From NCBI RefSeq assembly GCF_015706575.1, contig NW_024037064.1:10889606-10953605 (forward strand): a DNA stretch of 64,000 nucleotides, in the 5' to 3' direction. The DNA comes from Patiria miniata (taxonomy: Eukaryota > Echinodermata > Asteroidea > Valvatida > Asterinidae). The translations under genes and the position numbers were made by a program. Positions 12,559-22,329 of this stretch are shown here, one piece after another. How positions within the stretch are numbered: position 1 is the first letter of the stretch; every line of letters starts with the position of its first letter. The notes under the pieces were generated by a model, which saw only the letters and a program-made list of their open reading frames with translations, was not told where the DNA came from and did not search any database.

Positions 12559-12905
12559 CGGCATTTAAGAACGCTCTTTTTAGTACACTAAATCACAGCG
12601 CTTACAGTATTATTATTACCCCTGATCATTGGGCCAATTTAACATTCAAGATACCATCTCAGCTCCCTGGGGAGTATACAGCTCGATGCTGCCTGTTAGG
12701 CGCAAGCAAGCTAAATCAATCACATAACCATCTCTGCCCTCACAGGTACCCATTTACTCCTGGGTGGAGAGAAGCAATGAGTGACAAAGTGCCTTGCTCA
12801 AGGGCACACGCACCATGACCCCGCCAGGACTCGAACCCACAACCTGCAGCTTTACCCACAGACCACGAATCAGTGCCCTTAACCGCGAGGCCACAGCACT
12901 CAATT
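12532..12905 (-). mobile_element. tRNA-headed SINE
   Basis: Minus-strand head with an A box (TGGCCTCGCGGTTAAGGGC) and B box (GGTTCGAGTCC region), a body of about 250 bp, and a tail of (ATT)n at 12530-12558. Related to the SINE at 53455-53740, including the GGGCCAATGATCAGG.G body block. It interrupts the foldback arm: CCCCCAAAATT on one side and GACTTTTAATTAG on the other are contiguous in the opposite arm near 14850-14870. Confidence 0.85.
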
Positions 12906-13029
12906 GACTTTTAATTAGAATATCGCATGCAAGCACAGTTCCAACGCGAAAAGATAGTATTTGATTAACTTATAACTTAAGAATGGGATATCCCATGCAT
13001 AACATGCTTAAGAATAGCCTAATTGGCGC

Positions 13030-13190
13030 TAATTATTGACCGTTAATTAGAATGTTGAGCACACGAGCGAAACCTTTCCCGTGCATAACATGCTTAAGAA
13101 TGGCCTAATTAGTGCTAATTTTTGACTGTTAATTAGAATGTTGAGCACAAGAGTGAAACCTATCTCGTGCATAACATGCTTAACCCTAAC
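13030..13190. repeat. About 95-bp tandem repeat in foldback arm
   Basis: Units carry CCGTTAATTAGAATGTTGAG then GCATAACATGCTTAAGAATG, GGCCTAATTAGTGCTAATTT. A third copy lies at about 13610-13690 beyond the minisatellite, and an inverted one at about 14665-14760. Confidence 0.8.
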
Positions 13191-13204
13191 CCACCTCACT
13201 CCTC

Positions 13205-13580
13205 CAAAATCCTCCTGGCGGTTTTGGAGGATTCTAGAGGATTGAGGATGAATGGTGATTGAATCAAATGAGGATTCTGGAGGATTGAGGATGAATGGTG
13301 ATTGAAGCACATGAGGATTTTGGAGGATTGAGGATGAATGGTGATTGAAGCACAAGAGGATTTTGGAGGATTGAGGATGAATGCATTTTGAGGCAGGACT
13401 GTCTGATGATTTTGAAGGATTTGGCGTTGGTTTATCCTTCATTTAAACACGAGTGCAAAATTTTGGGATAGGAGGATTTTGGAGGATTAAGGATGAATGC
13501 ATTTTGAGGCAGGACTGTCTAACAATTTTGAAAAATTTAGGCAGAGTTGCAAAATTTTGGAGGATTTTGGAGGATTGAAG
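13205..13580. repeat. Minisatellite of GGAGGATT words
   Basis: About 42-bp units built from TTTTGGAGGATTGAGGATGA followed by ATGGTGATTGAAGCACA, degenerating at the 3' side. Open reading on the minus strand (131 codons) follows from the repeat and is not taken as a gene. Confidence 0.88.
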
Positions 13581-13727
13581 ATGGTTGTAAGCAACAAGGG
13601 CATAGGGGGTAAGGGTTAGGAATGGCCTAATTAGTGCTAATTTTTAACTGTTAATTAGAATGTTGAGCACAAGAGCGAAACCTTCACTAAAAGCCAATTA
13701 ACATGACTATAATGCAAGATCCGTAAA

Positions 13728-14135
13728 TCAAACTACAGGTTTTGCCCCTCCCCGACCTTTAAACACTGTATACTCAGTGTGTTACCTCCCGAGTGAAAGT
13801 TGAAAAAAATCACTCGGGTGGGACTCAAACCCACGACCTCCTGCTTTCTAGTGCAGATGTCTTACCACTCGACCACCGAGGTAACGGGATCGGTTGGCCG
13901 GTTCGAATCTGATGTACATAGCAGCGGGTACCGCATAAACTATTATAAGATGGAAGTTGGCAGCAGGGTGATATAAATCAAACTACAGGTTTTGCCCTTC
14001 ACCGACTTACCTCCCGAGTGAAAGTTGGAAAAAATCACTTGGGTGGGACTCGAACCCATGACCTCCTGCTTTCTAGTGCAGATGTCTTACCACTCGACCA
14101 CCGAGCTAACGGGATCGGTTGGCTGGTTCGGATCT
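13728..14135 (-). repeat. Tandem pair of tRNA-like (Pol III type) repeats
   Basis: Two direct copies (tRNA-like cores at about 13816-13882 and 14040-14106), each in a unit beginning AAATCAAACTACAGGTTTTG. The minus strand reads as a class I tRNA-like body: A box TGGTCGAGTGGTAAG, anticodon-type stem TCTGC/GCAGG and T arm GTGGGTTTGAGTCCCAC, then a T-rich stretch. The acceptor stem has mismatches and the anticodon loop is eight bases. These are therefore tRNA-derived repeats or pseudogenes rather than working tRNAs. Confidence 0.75.
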
Positions 14136-14209
14136 GATGTACATATTCTTAAGTTGAAATTCATTAAGCTCAACATTCTAATTAAACACATAAAAAAAAT
14201 AATTCCTTA

Positions 14210-14559
14210 GGCCAAAAAAAAAAAAAGTTTCCGGTTTCTGGTATGCGCGCGCGTCGCCGTAGCCATGCGCGTCGGCAAAATGCAAAAGTTTTTTTTTCAA
14301 TACAAGATGATGTTTCAAAACCGCCAAACTCACTGGTTTGACTGGAATTCTGCTGCTGCACAATTTTAACGTGTTTTTAGATGGGGTTATGATCGAGAAT
14401 AAGATTTATGTGGCCTCTCTATATATTTGCACTAAGTTTAGTCGGGCACCATTTGCAGTCATAAAAAAAAAAAACAGGTAAAAAAAAAAAAAAAGCCGCG
14501 TCGCTACACCACTTTTGGGGCAAGCTCCATACCAGAAACCGGACACTTTTTTTTTGGCC
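14210..14559. mobile_element. PIF/Harbinger-type MITE, copy A (350 bp)
   Basis: Ends GGCCAAAAAAAAA..GTTTC and the inverse, both followed by CTGGTATG, flanked by TTA at 14207-14209 and 14560-14562. A 3-bp TTA/TAA target duplication is the Harbinger hallmark. The second copy at 36057-36425 is highly similar. No transposase. Confidence 0.82.
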
Positions 14560-15784
14560 TTAGCGGGCGGCTAATTGTTGAACTTTAACTCGTTCTTAAG
14601 CACAAAATGCACGCGAATATCCATTCTTAAGTTGTGGATCTTGCATTTAATACAATCATGTAGATTAGCTATTAGTAAAAGTTTCGCCCTTGTGCTCAAA
14701 ATTCTAATTAACTGTCAATAATTAGCGCTGATTAGGCCATTCTTAAGCATGGAATGCACAGGATTTTTTTTTGTTGTTGGTCATTGATTAGTTTATCGAA
14801 TACTATCTTTTCGCATTGAAACCGTGCTTGTGTGCGATATTCTAATCAAAAGTCAATTTTGGGGGTTTTAGGCAGTGCCCTCTCCCAAACGCACGGGGTG
14901 TGACACTTAAGAATGACGGTTTTGAAGGTTGGACATCCCCACCTACTCGCTGCCACCATCAACCCTTTTGTGCGCGATATTCTAATGAAACCTCACTGGG
15001 CTCTCGCACTAATACCTGTGTACAAAATATATTTGAAAAATAAATAAACAAACAAATGCTGTGGCTTTTTGTACTGCTGTTGGACGCAAACTTGTCAAAT
15101 GTTGCTTTATAGTCTTTTCCAGTTTTTTTTTTGGTCACCGCCAAAATTTCATTCAGAACAAAACTAAAAACTGGTAACTGCACAAAAAAGTTGATCGGCC
15201 ATCATTTTTCCAAGATCGAGTAACATAACAGCAATCATTGTCTTACTAACAGCTTCGTTTACCAACCATTCAATTCTTTCCCCAACATGCTCATTATACC
15301 AATCATTTTCCGGTACATGTCTAAAATAAAAAATAAAAACCAAATTCAATAAAGCTGTATTAGCCCACACACACACAAAAGTAGGTCTCTGGTCAGCGCG
15401 CGCATCAATTTTGATCATGGGCGTCAATTTTTTTTCCTTCAAATTTTCTGTGGTAGGTAACAATAGCGCCCTCTATTGCCGCACCACCTCAAATGTTTGT
15501 ACCAAGGAGCACCAAGGAATGGGGAAGGTCACCAAAAGCAAATGATGGACACCAAAGTATATGAGGGCACAAAAATGCAAAGGGGAGTACCCACCTTGTC
15601 TGTACACAATCCAAGCATTAAATAAAAAATATAAAACCCCGCATCGCCGCATTGGAACTTTGGTCTGACCAGAGACCAACTATTTTTATGGGGCCTTAGA
15701 TTTTTGTTGTTAGATGTGACACACAATTAAATTGGGGGCACTAGTTAGCTATTTAGCACCCCCCCCCCCCCCCCCCCCTCTTAA

Positions 15785-16262
15785 AGAGGTTGTGGAATGC
15801 TCGAAGACATTTCCATCATTTTTCGGGTATATGTAGCCTAAGATGTGATGAAATAAAAACAACTATTGTTTCTGTCATGAAATGAGTACAAAAGGTACTT
15901 TTGAGAGCTGTTTTTCAGGTCCTGTTTCGACCCGAACGTGCAATTTGTGTAAAAGTCGTCGTTGGGGGCAATGAACAAAACATAGTAAATCGTGATGTAA
16001 TAAACAGGACTCCCTATGCAGCGTAGTATAAACTATAAACGAGTCCTGTTTATTACGTCACGATTTTTCTGATTTTACGAAGAACCCGACGACTGTTGAT
16101 TTCAATTACATGTATGCGCTCGCCGACCAACAAATTACTTGATGAATTTCAGTTTTATAAAGATATAAACGCACATTACAAAAGAATGGGAGTTTGTCAT
16201 TATGATATGGGTCTACTCTACAATAAAAAAAACAAAACGACTTTCAACATTCCACAACCTCT
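15785..16262. mobile_element. TTAA-target element 1 of 3 (Kolobok-like, 478 bp)
   Basis: Perfect 15-bp inverted ends AGAGGTTGTGGAATG / CATTCCACAACCTCT, flanked by TTAA at 15781-15784 and 16263-16266. A start of AGAGG with TTAA duplication fits Kolobok better than piggyBac. Non-coding. A poly-C run (about 15760-15778) lies just before it. Confidence 0.82.
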
Positions 16263-16266
16263 TTAA

Positions 16267-16590
16267 CCCTTACCCTACTTGACCCTCCAATGCATGCCAA
16301 TTGTGCCTCAAGAAAATCTCCTATGTTTTTTGCATGGCCCTCCAATATCTGCCATGTCATTTCAAGGGTAACTGGACAGGCACTCCAATACATGCCACAG
16401 AGAACAATGAGAGTCCTCTGATAACAAAGTGAGTGCCCCCAGCTGGTCAGTATCAGGCACCCTCCAGGGCCTCCAACTCCTGCCAATTGGAGCCTTCACT
16501 GTTAAGACTTGTTATCTGCCAAATAACTGCAGCTGGAGGGCATTGGCATAACCAACTGACATGCAGTAAACTACCCTCAGAGAGTAAGGG
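16267..16590. mobile_element. TTAA-target element 2 of 3 (piggyBac-like, 324 bp)
   Basis: Ends CCCTTACCCT and AGAGTAAGGG, flanked by TTAA at 16263-16266 and 16591-16594. The CCC start plus TTAA fits piggyBac. It shares its left TTAA with element 1 and its right TTAA with element 3. Interior has several CCTCCAAT/CTGCCA words. Confidence 0.78.
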
Positions 16591-16594
16591 TTAA

Positions 16595-17108
16595 AGGGAA
16601 TATACATCATTTGCTTTTGCTGTAATTTTCAGAAATGGATGGAATTGAGGGGTTGGAAATAAATAGCAAATATAGTTACACTGACTTTTTTGAGGTTTTG
16701 GGCTCGAAAATGCCATAAAAACCAAGAAAAACAATCATTTTTCTGTAGTCTGGTTTCCCTGACTCCATTTAAGAAGAAACAGAGCAGTTTACATACATTG
16801 GGGAATTGTAAGGTCAGGGAACCAATCTAGCTGGCTTGTACCCGTCCATAGGTGTGTAATCGCTTGCAAACAAGTGCGATGGTCAACTGGGGCCAGTATT
16901 TGAAAAAAGCCATTTTTTTCCAACGCTGATCGGCCGATCAGCGTTGGAAATTGATACAAAAATACCACTTTTCTTGAAAATGACAGTATACCAGGTGCCA
17001 TGATTTTACAGGATGCTTTACACTGTCAATCACTAACAGTCCAGCAAGGTATTTCAAAATGATTTGGTAGTTTTATTTTTTGATCTTTGCAAATGTTGTA
17101 TTTTCCCT
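16595..17108. mobile_element. TTAA-target element 3 of 3 (514 bp)
   Basis: Inverted ends AGGGAATATACATCATTTGC and (right, inverted) AGGGAAAATACAACATTTGC, flanked by TTAA at 16591-16594 and 17109-17112. A diverged, inverted relative lies at 18902-about 19345. The element ends 60 bp from NLR exon 2. Confidence 0.82.
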
Positions 17109-17169
17109 TTAAAAAAGGACACTTTTATATCAAATTGCTATCATCTTACGGAACAAGATGATCATTTAC

Positions 17170-17289
17170 CTGGTCCCTCCAACGGGAAGTTGTAATTGAA
17201 TTGAACTCTACTCGAACCGACAATGATAGGGTTGTGGTTACCCGCGACTGTGCCAGTGTTTCCAATGGTTCCAGTTGGTCGTGGGGAAT
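17170..17289 (-). CDS. NLR exon 2: 40-residue RHIM/amyloid-like segment
   Basis: Acceptor TTTTAG at 17295-17290 and donor GTAAAT from 17169 bound a 120-bp exon. Its phase (two bases in, one base out) joins exactly to exon 1 (single G left over) and exon 3. The product is Gly/Asn/Thr-rich: DSPRPTGTIGNTGTVAGNHN followed by PIIVGSSRVQFNYNFPLEGP. The core GNHNPIIV can be aligned with RHIM cores such as G-D-N-N-Y-L-T-M, and the GN..TG spacing recalls amyloid signalling motifs at the N-termini of fungal NLRs. Splicing support is good; the amyloid reading is inference, because the canonical V/I-Q-V/I ahead of the Gly is only partly kept (TVA). Confidence 0.7.
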
Positions 17290-17744
17290 CTAAAAGCATG
17301 AAGCAAGAAGTAAAAAAAAGACAATCTCTACAGGATACGGTGAGTAAAAAACAAGCGAAATCCAAATGACATGACCGATTTTTGAATGAAGTTTTGCCTG
17401 TAGCACTTTCAAAATCTAGGGTATGAAAGCTCAATAAATGGTCTTTGTTTTCTTTTAGAACAAGAATCAAAGTTCTGTCCACATTCACATGCATTCCCAT
17501 GAGAATTATTTTCGTTTTGCTAAATTTGCTGAAAGAACACTTTCTTTTTTTGTGATCCGTGAACAGAACTTTAAAACAGTGTTTGTGTTGACAATTCTGT
17601 ATCTTGAAAAGTACATGTGTGATTTGAATGATTCTTGTACTAAAAGGGCTACAGAAAAAACTTCATTTTCAAATAACAGTGTTGCTGTTGACACCCCTCA
17701 GCCAGAGTCAAGTTCTCATCCTGAAACCATTAACCTGAACAGTA

Positions 17745-18205
17745 TGGCGACCTTGACCTTTGACCCCAGAACCAATCCCAACATGCCTGTACCCATGGGC
17801 AACTCCCTACCTAAGTTAGACACCAAAATCTCATTTCCAACTCAAGTAATCATCCGGGAACCATTTACCTTTAACTCACCACGGTGACCTTGACCTTTCA
17901 CCTTTTGACCCCAAAACCAATCCCAACTTGCCTGTACCCAGGGGCAACCCCCTACCTAGGTTAGACACCAAAATCTCATTTCCAACTTAAGTTATCATCC
18001 AGAAACCATTTACCTTTAACTCACCACGGTGACCCTGACCTTTGACCCCCAAACCAATCCAAACTTGCTTCTCCCAAGGGCAACCCCCTTCCAAAGTAAG
18101 ACACCAAAATCTCATTTCTAACTCAACTTATCATCCGGAAACCATTTACATGTACATTTAACTCGCCACAGTGACCTTGACCTTTTGACCTCAAAACCAA
18201 TCCCA
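17745..18205. repeat. About 142-bp tandem repeat, 3-4 units, in NLR intron 1
   Basis: Units begin near 17746, 17885, 18028 and 18171 with GGTGACCTTGACCTTTGACC-like sequence, then AACCAATCCCAAC, GGCAACCCCCTACC and CACCAAAATCTCATTTC. The TGACCTTTGACC words resemble paired nuclear-receptor half-sites, but a role is not shown. Confidence 0.9.
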
Positions 18206-18310
18206 AGGAGGCCACATTGGGTACATGGGTGAGTTACGGGGGAGGGGGGTAACTACCCCTCCCCACCTCATAAATGGACTCCATGCAACTAGTCTAGATC
18301 TACTACTCAC

Positions 18311-18650
18311 CTATCGCAGTTGAGGGGACAGATGCATGTACCTGTGCCTCCTGTTGCATCGTGGTTGGACCATCAGACTGTTGGCTGGCTGCTTCAGATT
18401 GTTGCATCGTGGCAGGGGCATCAGTCTGTTGGCTGGCTGCTTCAGACTGTTGCATCGTGGCAGGGGCATCAGTCTGTTGGCTGGCTGCTTCAGACTGTTG
18501 CATCGTGGTAGTGACATCAGTCTGTTGGCTGGCTGCTTCAGATTGTTGCAATGTGGTAGGGACATCAGTCCGTTGGCAGGCTGCTTCAGATTGTTGCAAT
18601 GTGGTAGGGACATCAGTCCGTTGACAGGCTGCTTCAGATTGTGCATCCAT
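18311..18650 (-). CDS. NLR exon 1: start codon and 16-residue repeat array
   Basis: Begins MDAQSEAACQRTD at an ATG with A at -3 and G at +4. No polypyrimidine tract precedes it, so it is taken as the first coding exon. Six tandem 48-bp units encode variants of QSEAASQQTDAPATMQ, followed by QEAQVHASVPSTAI. The donor GTGAGTAG starts at 18310 and leaves one base, matching exon 2. The unit is Gln/Ser/Thr/Ala-rich with no recognised fold. It may be a disordered linker, a multivalent interaction region or a coiled segment. A further upstream exon cannot be ruled out. Splicing to the NLR is inferred from phase agreement and common strand. Confidence 0.62.
18355..18645. repeat. 48-bp coding minisatellite, six units
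   Basis: Six head-to-tail 48-bp units inside exon 1. The middle units differ at only one to three positions. The array is also open on the plus strand because the period is a multiple of three. Those plus-strand proteins (repeats of GCFRLLHRGRGISLLA) are shadows. Confidence 0.93.
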
Positions 18651-18901
18651 AGTACTTTTGGATCATCCCAACACAAAATATGACTTTAGTTCTGTTTGAC
18701 AATGAATAAAAATGAAAGCACTGTTTGTCAATAATGAATGAAAATCTGTGTCACTGTGTGTTTGTTGGCACAATGGTCTCATGTACATGTAGGTAAACTT
18801 GGGAATATTTTGTATAGACTATAAAAGCACTGAGACCTTTGTAAACAAAGACAAAGCAAGACGAGCCTTCTTGGTGCCAGAGTGCACAAAATTTCATTTA
18901 A

Positions 18902-19345
18902 GGGGAATATATACTGTAAATGAATACAACATTTGCAAACATACATGTATATCAAAAAACAAAACTACCAAATTATCATGAAATAGGCTACCTTACTGGA
19001 CTGTTAGTGAATGACAAATCATGGCACCTGGTGTGCTGACATTTTTCAAGAAAAGTGTTATTTTTGTATCAATTTCCAACTCTGGTTGGCCGACCAGCAT
19101 TGGAAACAACTGGCTTTCTTTTCAAACACTGCTCCCAATTTATCATATTTAGTTAGTCCACAATTTTTTTGCAATCCATTACACACCTGGAAACAGATAC
19201 AAGCCAGCTAGAGAGGATCCCTGACCTTGCAATCCCTGACGGCTACAGTATAAATTATTCCATTTTATCTGAAGTGGGGTCAGTGAACCAGACTACAAAC
19301 ATGTTTGTTTTTCTTGAAAATGTCAAACAACCAGTGTTACAATAT
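18902..19345. mobile_element. Diverged inverted copy of TTAA element 3
   Basis: After TTAA (18898-18901) the sequence follows the reverse complement of 16595-17108 for about 400 bp: AAAACTACCAAAT, GGACTGTTAGTGA.TGAC, ATGGCACCTGGT and AAC.AGACTAC. The far end is lost near 19345. With its partner it places NLR exons 1 and 2 between inverted repeats. Confidence 0.75.
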
Positions 19346-19349
19346 TTGC

Positions 19350-20020
19350 TACATGTATACATGTAAAATGTATAAATGCCAGCCTACATGTTTGTAAGAA
19401 TGTCTATAGACAATGTACGGTTAGACTCTAGTTGGTGGCATTTTGCTGTCTGATGTCTGTGCTAAACTGGTCAAATTTCACAAAATTCCAACCACAAAAA
19501 TAATCGTGAGTACTTATCACTGAAGCCCCATGACTTCATCTTTGACATGTGGAGAAGCCAGTAGGTGCTTTGAAAGGTATTTTTGTCAGGTATTTTGCAT
19601 GATTTTTGGCAACACTTGAGGGGAATGATCTGGAAAAATGACATTTCTTTGACATTCTCCGAAATGAGGATTTTATGCTTTGTGGGGTGCTAGTACGACC
19701 ATGGTACGTCAGACCTCATCCCAAATGTACTTGTAGACTATACACGTAAAGGGCACCGCGCCTGGTTATGGCCGTATCATATCTGAAACAGCCAGCCAAT
19801 TATATGCATTATTCGGTTCATGACCTTGTGTTTGTATGGCCAGTCGGCGTTTTTTTACGGACAAGCCACCGCAAATCGTCAAGATTTTTCGTATTTTTTT
19901 TGTGGTCTGTTTCAAGTCGATCATTAGCTTTGTGAATTACTGCCGAATGTAAATGAAATCTGGGGTGGGATATTAGAGGTGAAAATGGACAATTTTTGAG
20001 AGGCCATTATTTTAGGGTCT
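19350..20020. other. No gene or clear element seen
   Basis: Upstream of NLR exon 1. AT-rich, with scattered ACATGTA words. No TATA box placed convincingly relative to the NLR start. Confidence 0.4.
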
Positions 20021-20039
20021 CTTGCTACTACACTCTAAC

Positions 20040-20775
20040 GAATAGGTTATGTCTGCAGCGCTACTAGACCCGTGAACGTGGCTTGTAAACTACGCCACGC
20101 TCTTGTACATGTTCGAACCAAGCGAAATCGGCCTTCCGTGACAAAGACTGAACATTGCCTCACCCTGTGATAAGTTTTCACATATCAAGATTTCTTGAAC
20201 ATGTTGAAATCTGCTTTTAGTTTTACGCCAAATCTGGCATTTAAACGATATTCGAGGTAAAATCTGGCAAGATCTCAACGTCCTGCAACCTCCTCCTGAT
20301 GCATGTGATTTACCACGTGATAAATGCTGCGGATAATTTGGTATTGCACTGACGCTCCGGGCACTCCTTATTAGCTGTGTTTATCACGCGGTCTCGTTAT
20401 CGGCCAATCAGACACCGCCTATCATATGCGCCACATGAAGCAGACGGGTAGCTCAGAGGGCTCCGATAATTTTGCACGCAAATAACCCTGGGTACTCGTC
20501 CAGTGTCATTTGTCAGGGTCAATTGTCAGGTTAAAATCTAATTTCTACACATTCGTATGGGTCTTCATTGATGGCAACTTTCGTCGAAATGACACATCAT
20601 GAACACCCGGACAGGCAAATTCAGATTTCTACATGTAGGTGAGTACTCAACATTCATACGAAATTATGTATGGCGGATCGATTTCGCTAGGTTCGAAAAT
20701 ACACAACAGCGTGGCGTTGTATACAACGCCGCGTTCACGGGTCTACAGCGCTACGTGCGAATGAATATGAGCATG
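20040..20775. repeat. Inverted-repeat element (arms about 130-150 bp)
   Basis: Block 20045-20170 (GCGCTACTAGACCCGTGAAC, then GCCACGCT and TTCGAACC.AGCGAAATCG) is inverted at 20635-20765. The outer right edge continues into a CAGCTGGAGTTACTCAAGCT segment also found inverted near 6460. Probably a MITE; no target duplication fixed. Confidence 0.6.
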
Positions 20776-20989
20776 TCAGCTGGAGTTACTCAAGCTAGGA
20801 CAAGGCAATCTCTATTTCGCAACCTAGCCCAGGTTGGACGAAGTCTTCATTGCATTACGACTGACGTCCAGGATGAGAATTCTCTACACAAGACCACCCA
20901 AAATTTGGACCAGATTTTTGTTACGTTTTACCTCGTTACAGAAGCTTATTTCACGCCTACATTTTCTATGTGTCCTTCTTCCTTCTCTT

Positions 20990-22320
20990 TTGATCCAGGG
21001 GTTCAGGAATTCCATATGTGATGCTGACCGACATTAATCAGGAAAATAAACTCTAAAGCAACGTTAAACTTGTACGTGTTTGTAGTCTCTTTTCATCAGT
21101 TTTATTCCCGAGTCGTACGTCATGTACGTGCGCACGAAAGTGCGCACGCACGCTAGCGCTCTCATTTGTTTAGTTTTGGTTGGAACAGTGCCTAAACTCC
21201 AGCCAACCGACGTCACAAAAACGCTCAACAAATGACCAAAGCCGAAACATGCTTCTGGTAACTGGCGCCAAAACACGCTCGGTCATTGGATTAGCGACCG
21301 CGCCTTCAAGTAAGTGCGTGTGCTTATGAGGATGGTTACTAAGCAAATCGCGCGTGCGCACTGCATATTCACGCTGCATAGTCTGGCTCCCAGACCAGAC
21401 GTGATATGAGCGCCGAGAATAATTGTCAGGTCTAGGGAACCAGACTACACCGGTCATACTAAACAGCGTCAACACAGCGTCAACACACTCCAAAGCGTCA
21501 ACACGGCGTCAACACAGCGTCAACACATCCAAAATGCATTAAAAGTGACAAAAGCAGTATGTAGCCCATATAGTTTGGAAAGAAACAAGATTTTGGCTTA
21601 AAATCAATAGGTTAAACGTCTAAAAATTGCGATTTCAGTTCAAGAAAATTGGCTCTCCGTGCCGCTCCGAGATCGGCTGCCATGTTGCCTCAGTGGCAGC
21701 GCGGACCATACCATTATGCTGAAGGGTGATAGCGTTGTACAATAAACCTCAGTCCCTCACAGATCAGAGTGCACTGGTGTCCCTCTCTGCAGCAAGACGC
21801 CCTCTGTTGTTTATGACAAGATTACTTGCACACCCCTACTTGAAATGGTGTAGTCCAAGCTTTGTGCGAAGTCAAAATGGTGGACAACGGCCGTGCAAGT
21901 GAAGGGTCATTTTTTCGCGTGAAAATACTATATTTCTAACAACAAAATGGAAACTCAATCCAATGAAAATTCTCTTTTATTCGATGCTTTACAATTATAT
22001 ACCTTTTCTGTTAATTTAGAATGTGTTTTGGATGTGTTGACGGTGTGTTGACGCTTCTGTCATGTGTTGACGTTGTGTTGACGTTGTGTTGACGCTGTGT
22101 TGACGCTGTTTAGTGCGACCCGACTACACGCTGCACGGACGTATGTCATGTACGACTAGAATAGACTCGGCGCCGAGAAACTGATGAAAAGAGTCTACAA
22201 ACACGTACAAGTTTAACATTGCTTTAGACACGTTAGAGTTTATTTTCCTGATTAAGGTCGGTCAGCATCGCATATGGAATTCCTGAACCCAGCGGCCCAG
22301 TAGATAAGGACACATAGAAT
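20990..22320. repeat. Palindromic element interrupted by a younger transposon
   Basis: Left arm about 20998-21135 and right arm about 22135-22312 are inverted copies (ACTCTAAAGCAACGTTAAAC, then CTTGTACGTGTTTGTAG.CTCTTTTCATCAG). Between them lies the element 21451-22121. Confidence 0.75.
21451..22121. mobile_element. 671-bp element with repeat-rich inverted ends, 8-bp duplication
   Basis: Flanked by GACTACAC at 21443-21450 and 22122-22129. Ends read CGGTCATACTAAACAGCG and (inverted) GGGTCGCACTAAACAGCG. Both then run into about five to seven AGCGTCAACAC words. An 8-bp duplication suggests hAT. Non-autonomous. Confidence 0.78.
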
Positions 22321-22329
22321 ACTACGACG

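Larger units (their letters stand above)
12449..14997. mobile_element. Foldback-type element with long inverted arms, heavily nested
   Basis: The left arm (about 12449-13730) and right arm (about 14570-14997) are inverted copies. The outer ends read GAGAGCCCAGTATGGTTT and, inverted, GAGAGCCCAGTGAGGTTT. Matching inner blocks include TTAGAATATCGC, GCGAAAAGATAGTATT, GGCCTAAT.AG.GCTAAT and ATGCAAGATCC. The left arm has been lengthened by a SINE, by about 95-bp repeats and by a minisatellite. The core holds two tRNA-like repeats and a Harbinger MITE. It sits in NLR intron 2. No transposase is seen. Confidence 0.75.

Noticed and set aside
12603-12905. tRNA gene on the minus strand
   Set aside because: A and B boxes belong to a SINE with a body and (ATT)n tail.
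13047-13442. 131-codon minus-strand frame (SSKILL/NPPESS repeats)
   Set aside because: Translation of the GGAGGATT minisatellite.
13805-14110. Functional tRNA genes
   Set aside because: Eight-base anticodon loop and mismatched acceptor stem in both tandem copies; better read as tRNA-derived repeats.
17489-17887. 132-codon plus-strand frame
   Set aside because: Runs from an interspersed repeat into the 142-bp tandem array; antisense to the NLR intron.
18320-18683. Plus-strand open frames over the 48-bp repeat (GCFRLLHRGRG type)
   Set aside because: Shadow of the minus-strand NLR exon 1; no splice or start support.
20599-21021. 140-codon plus-strand frame
   Set aside because: Crosses an inverted-repeat element and its flank; no recognisable domain or splice context.
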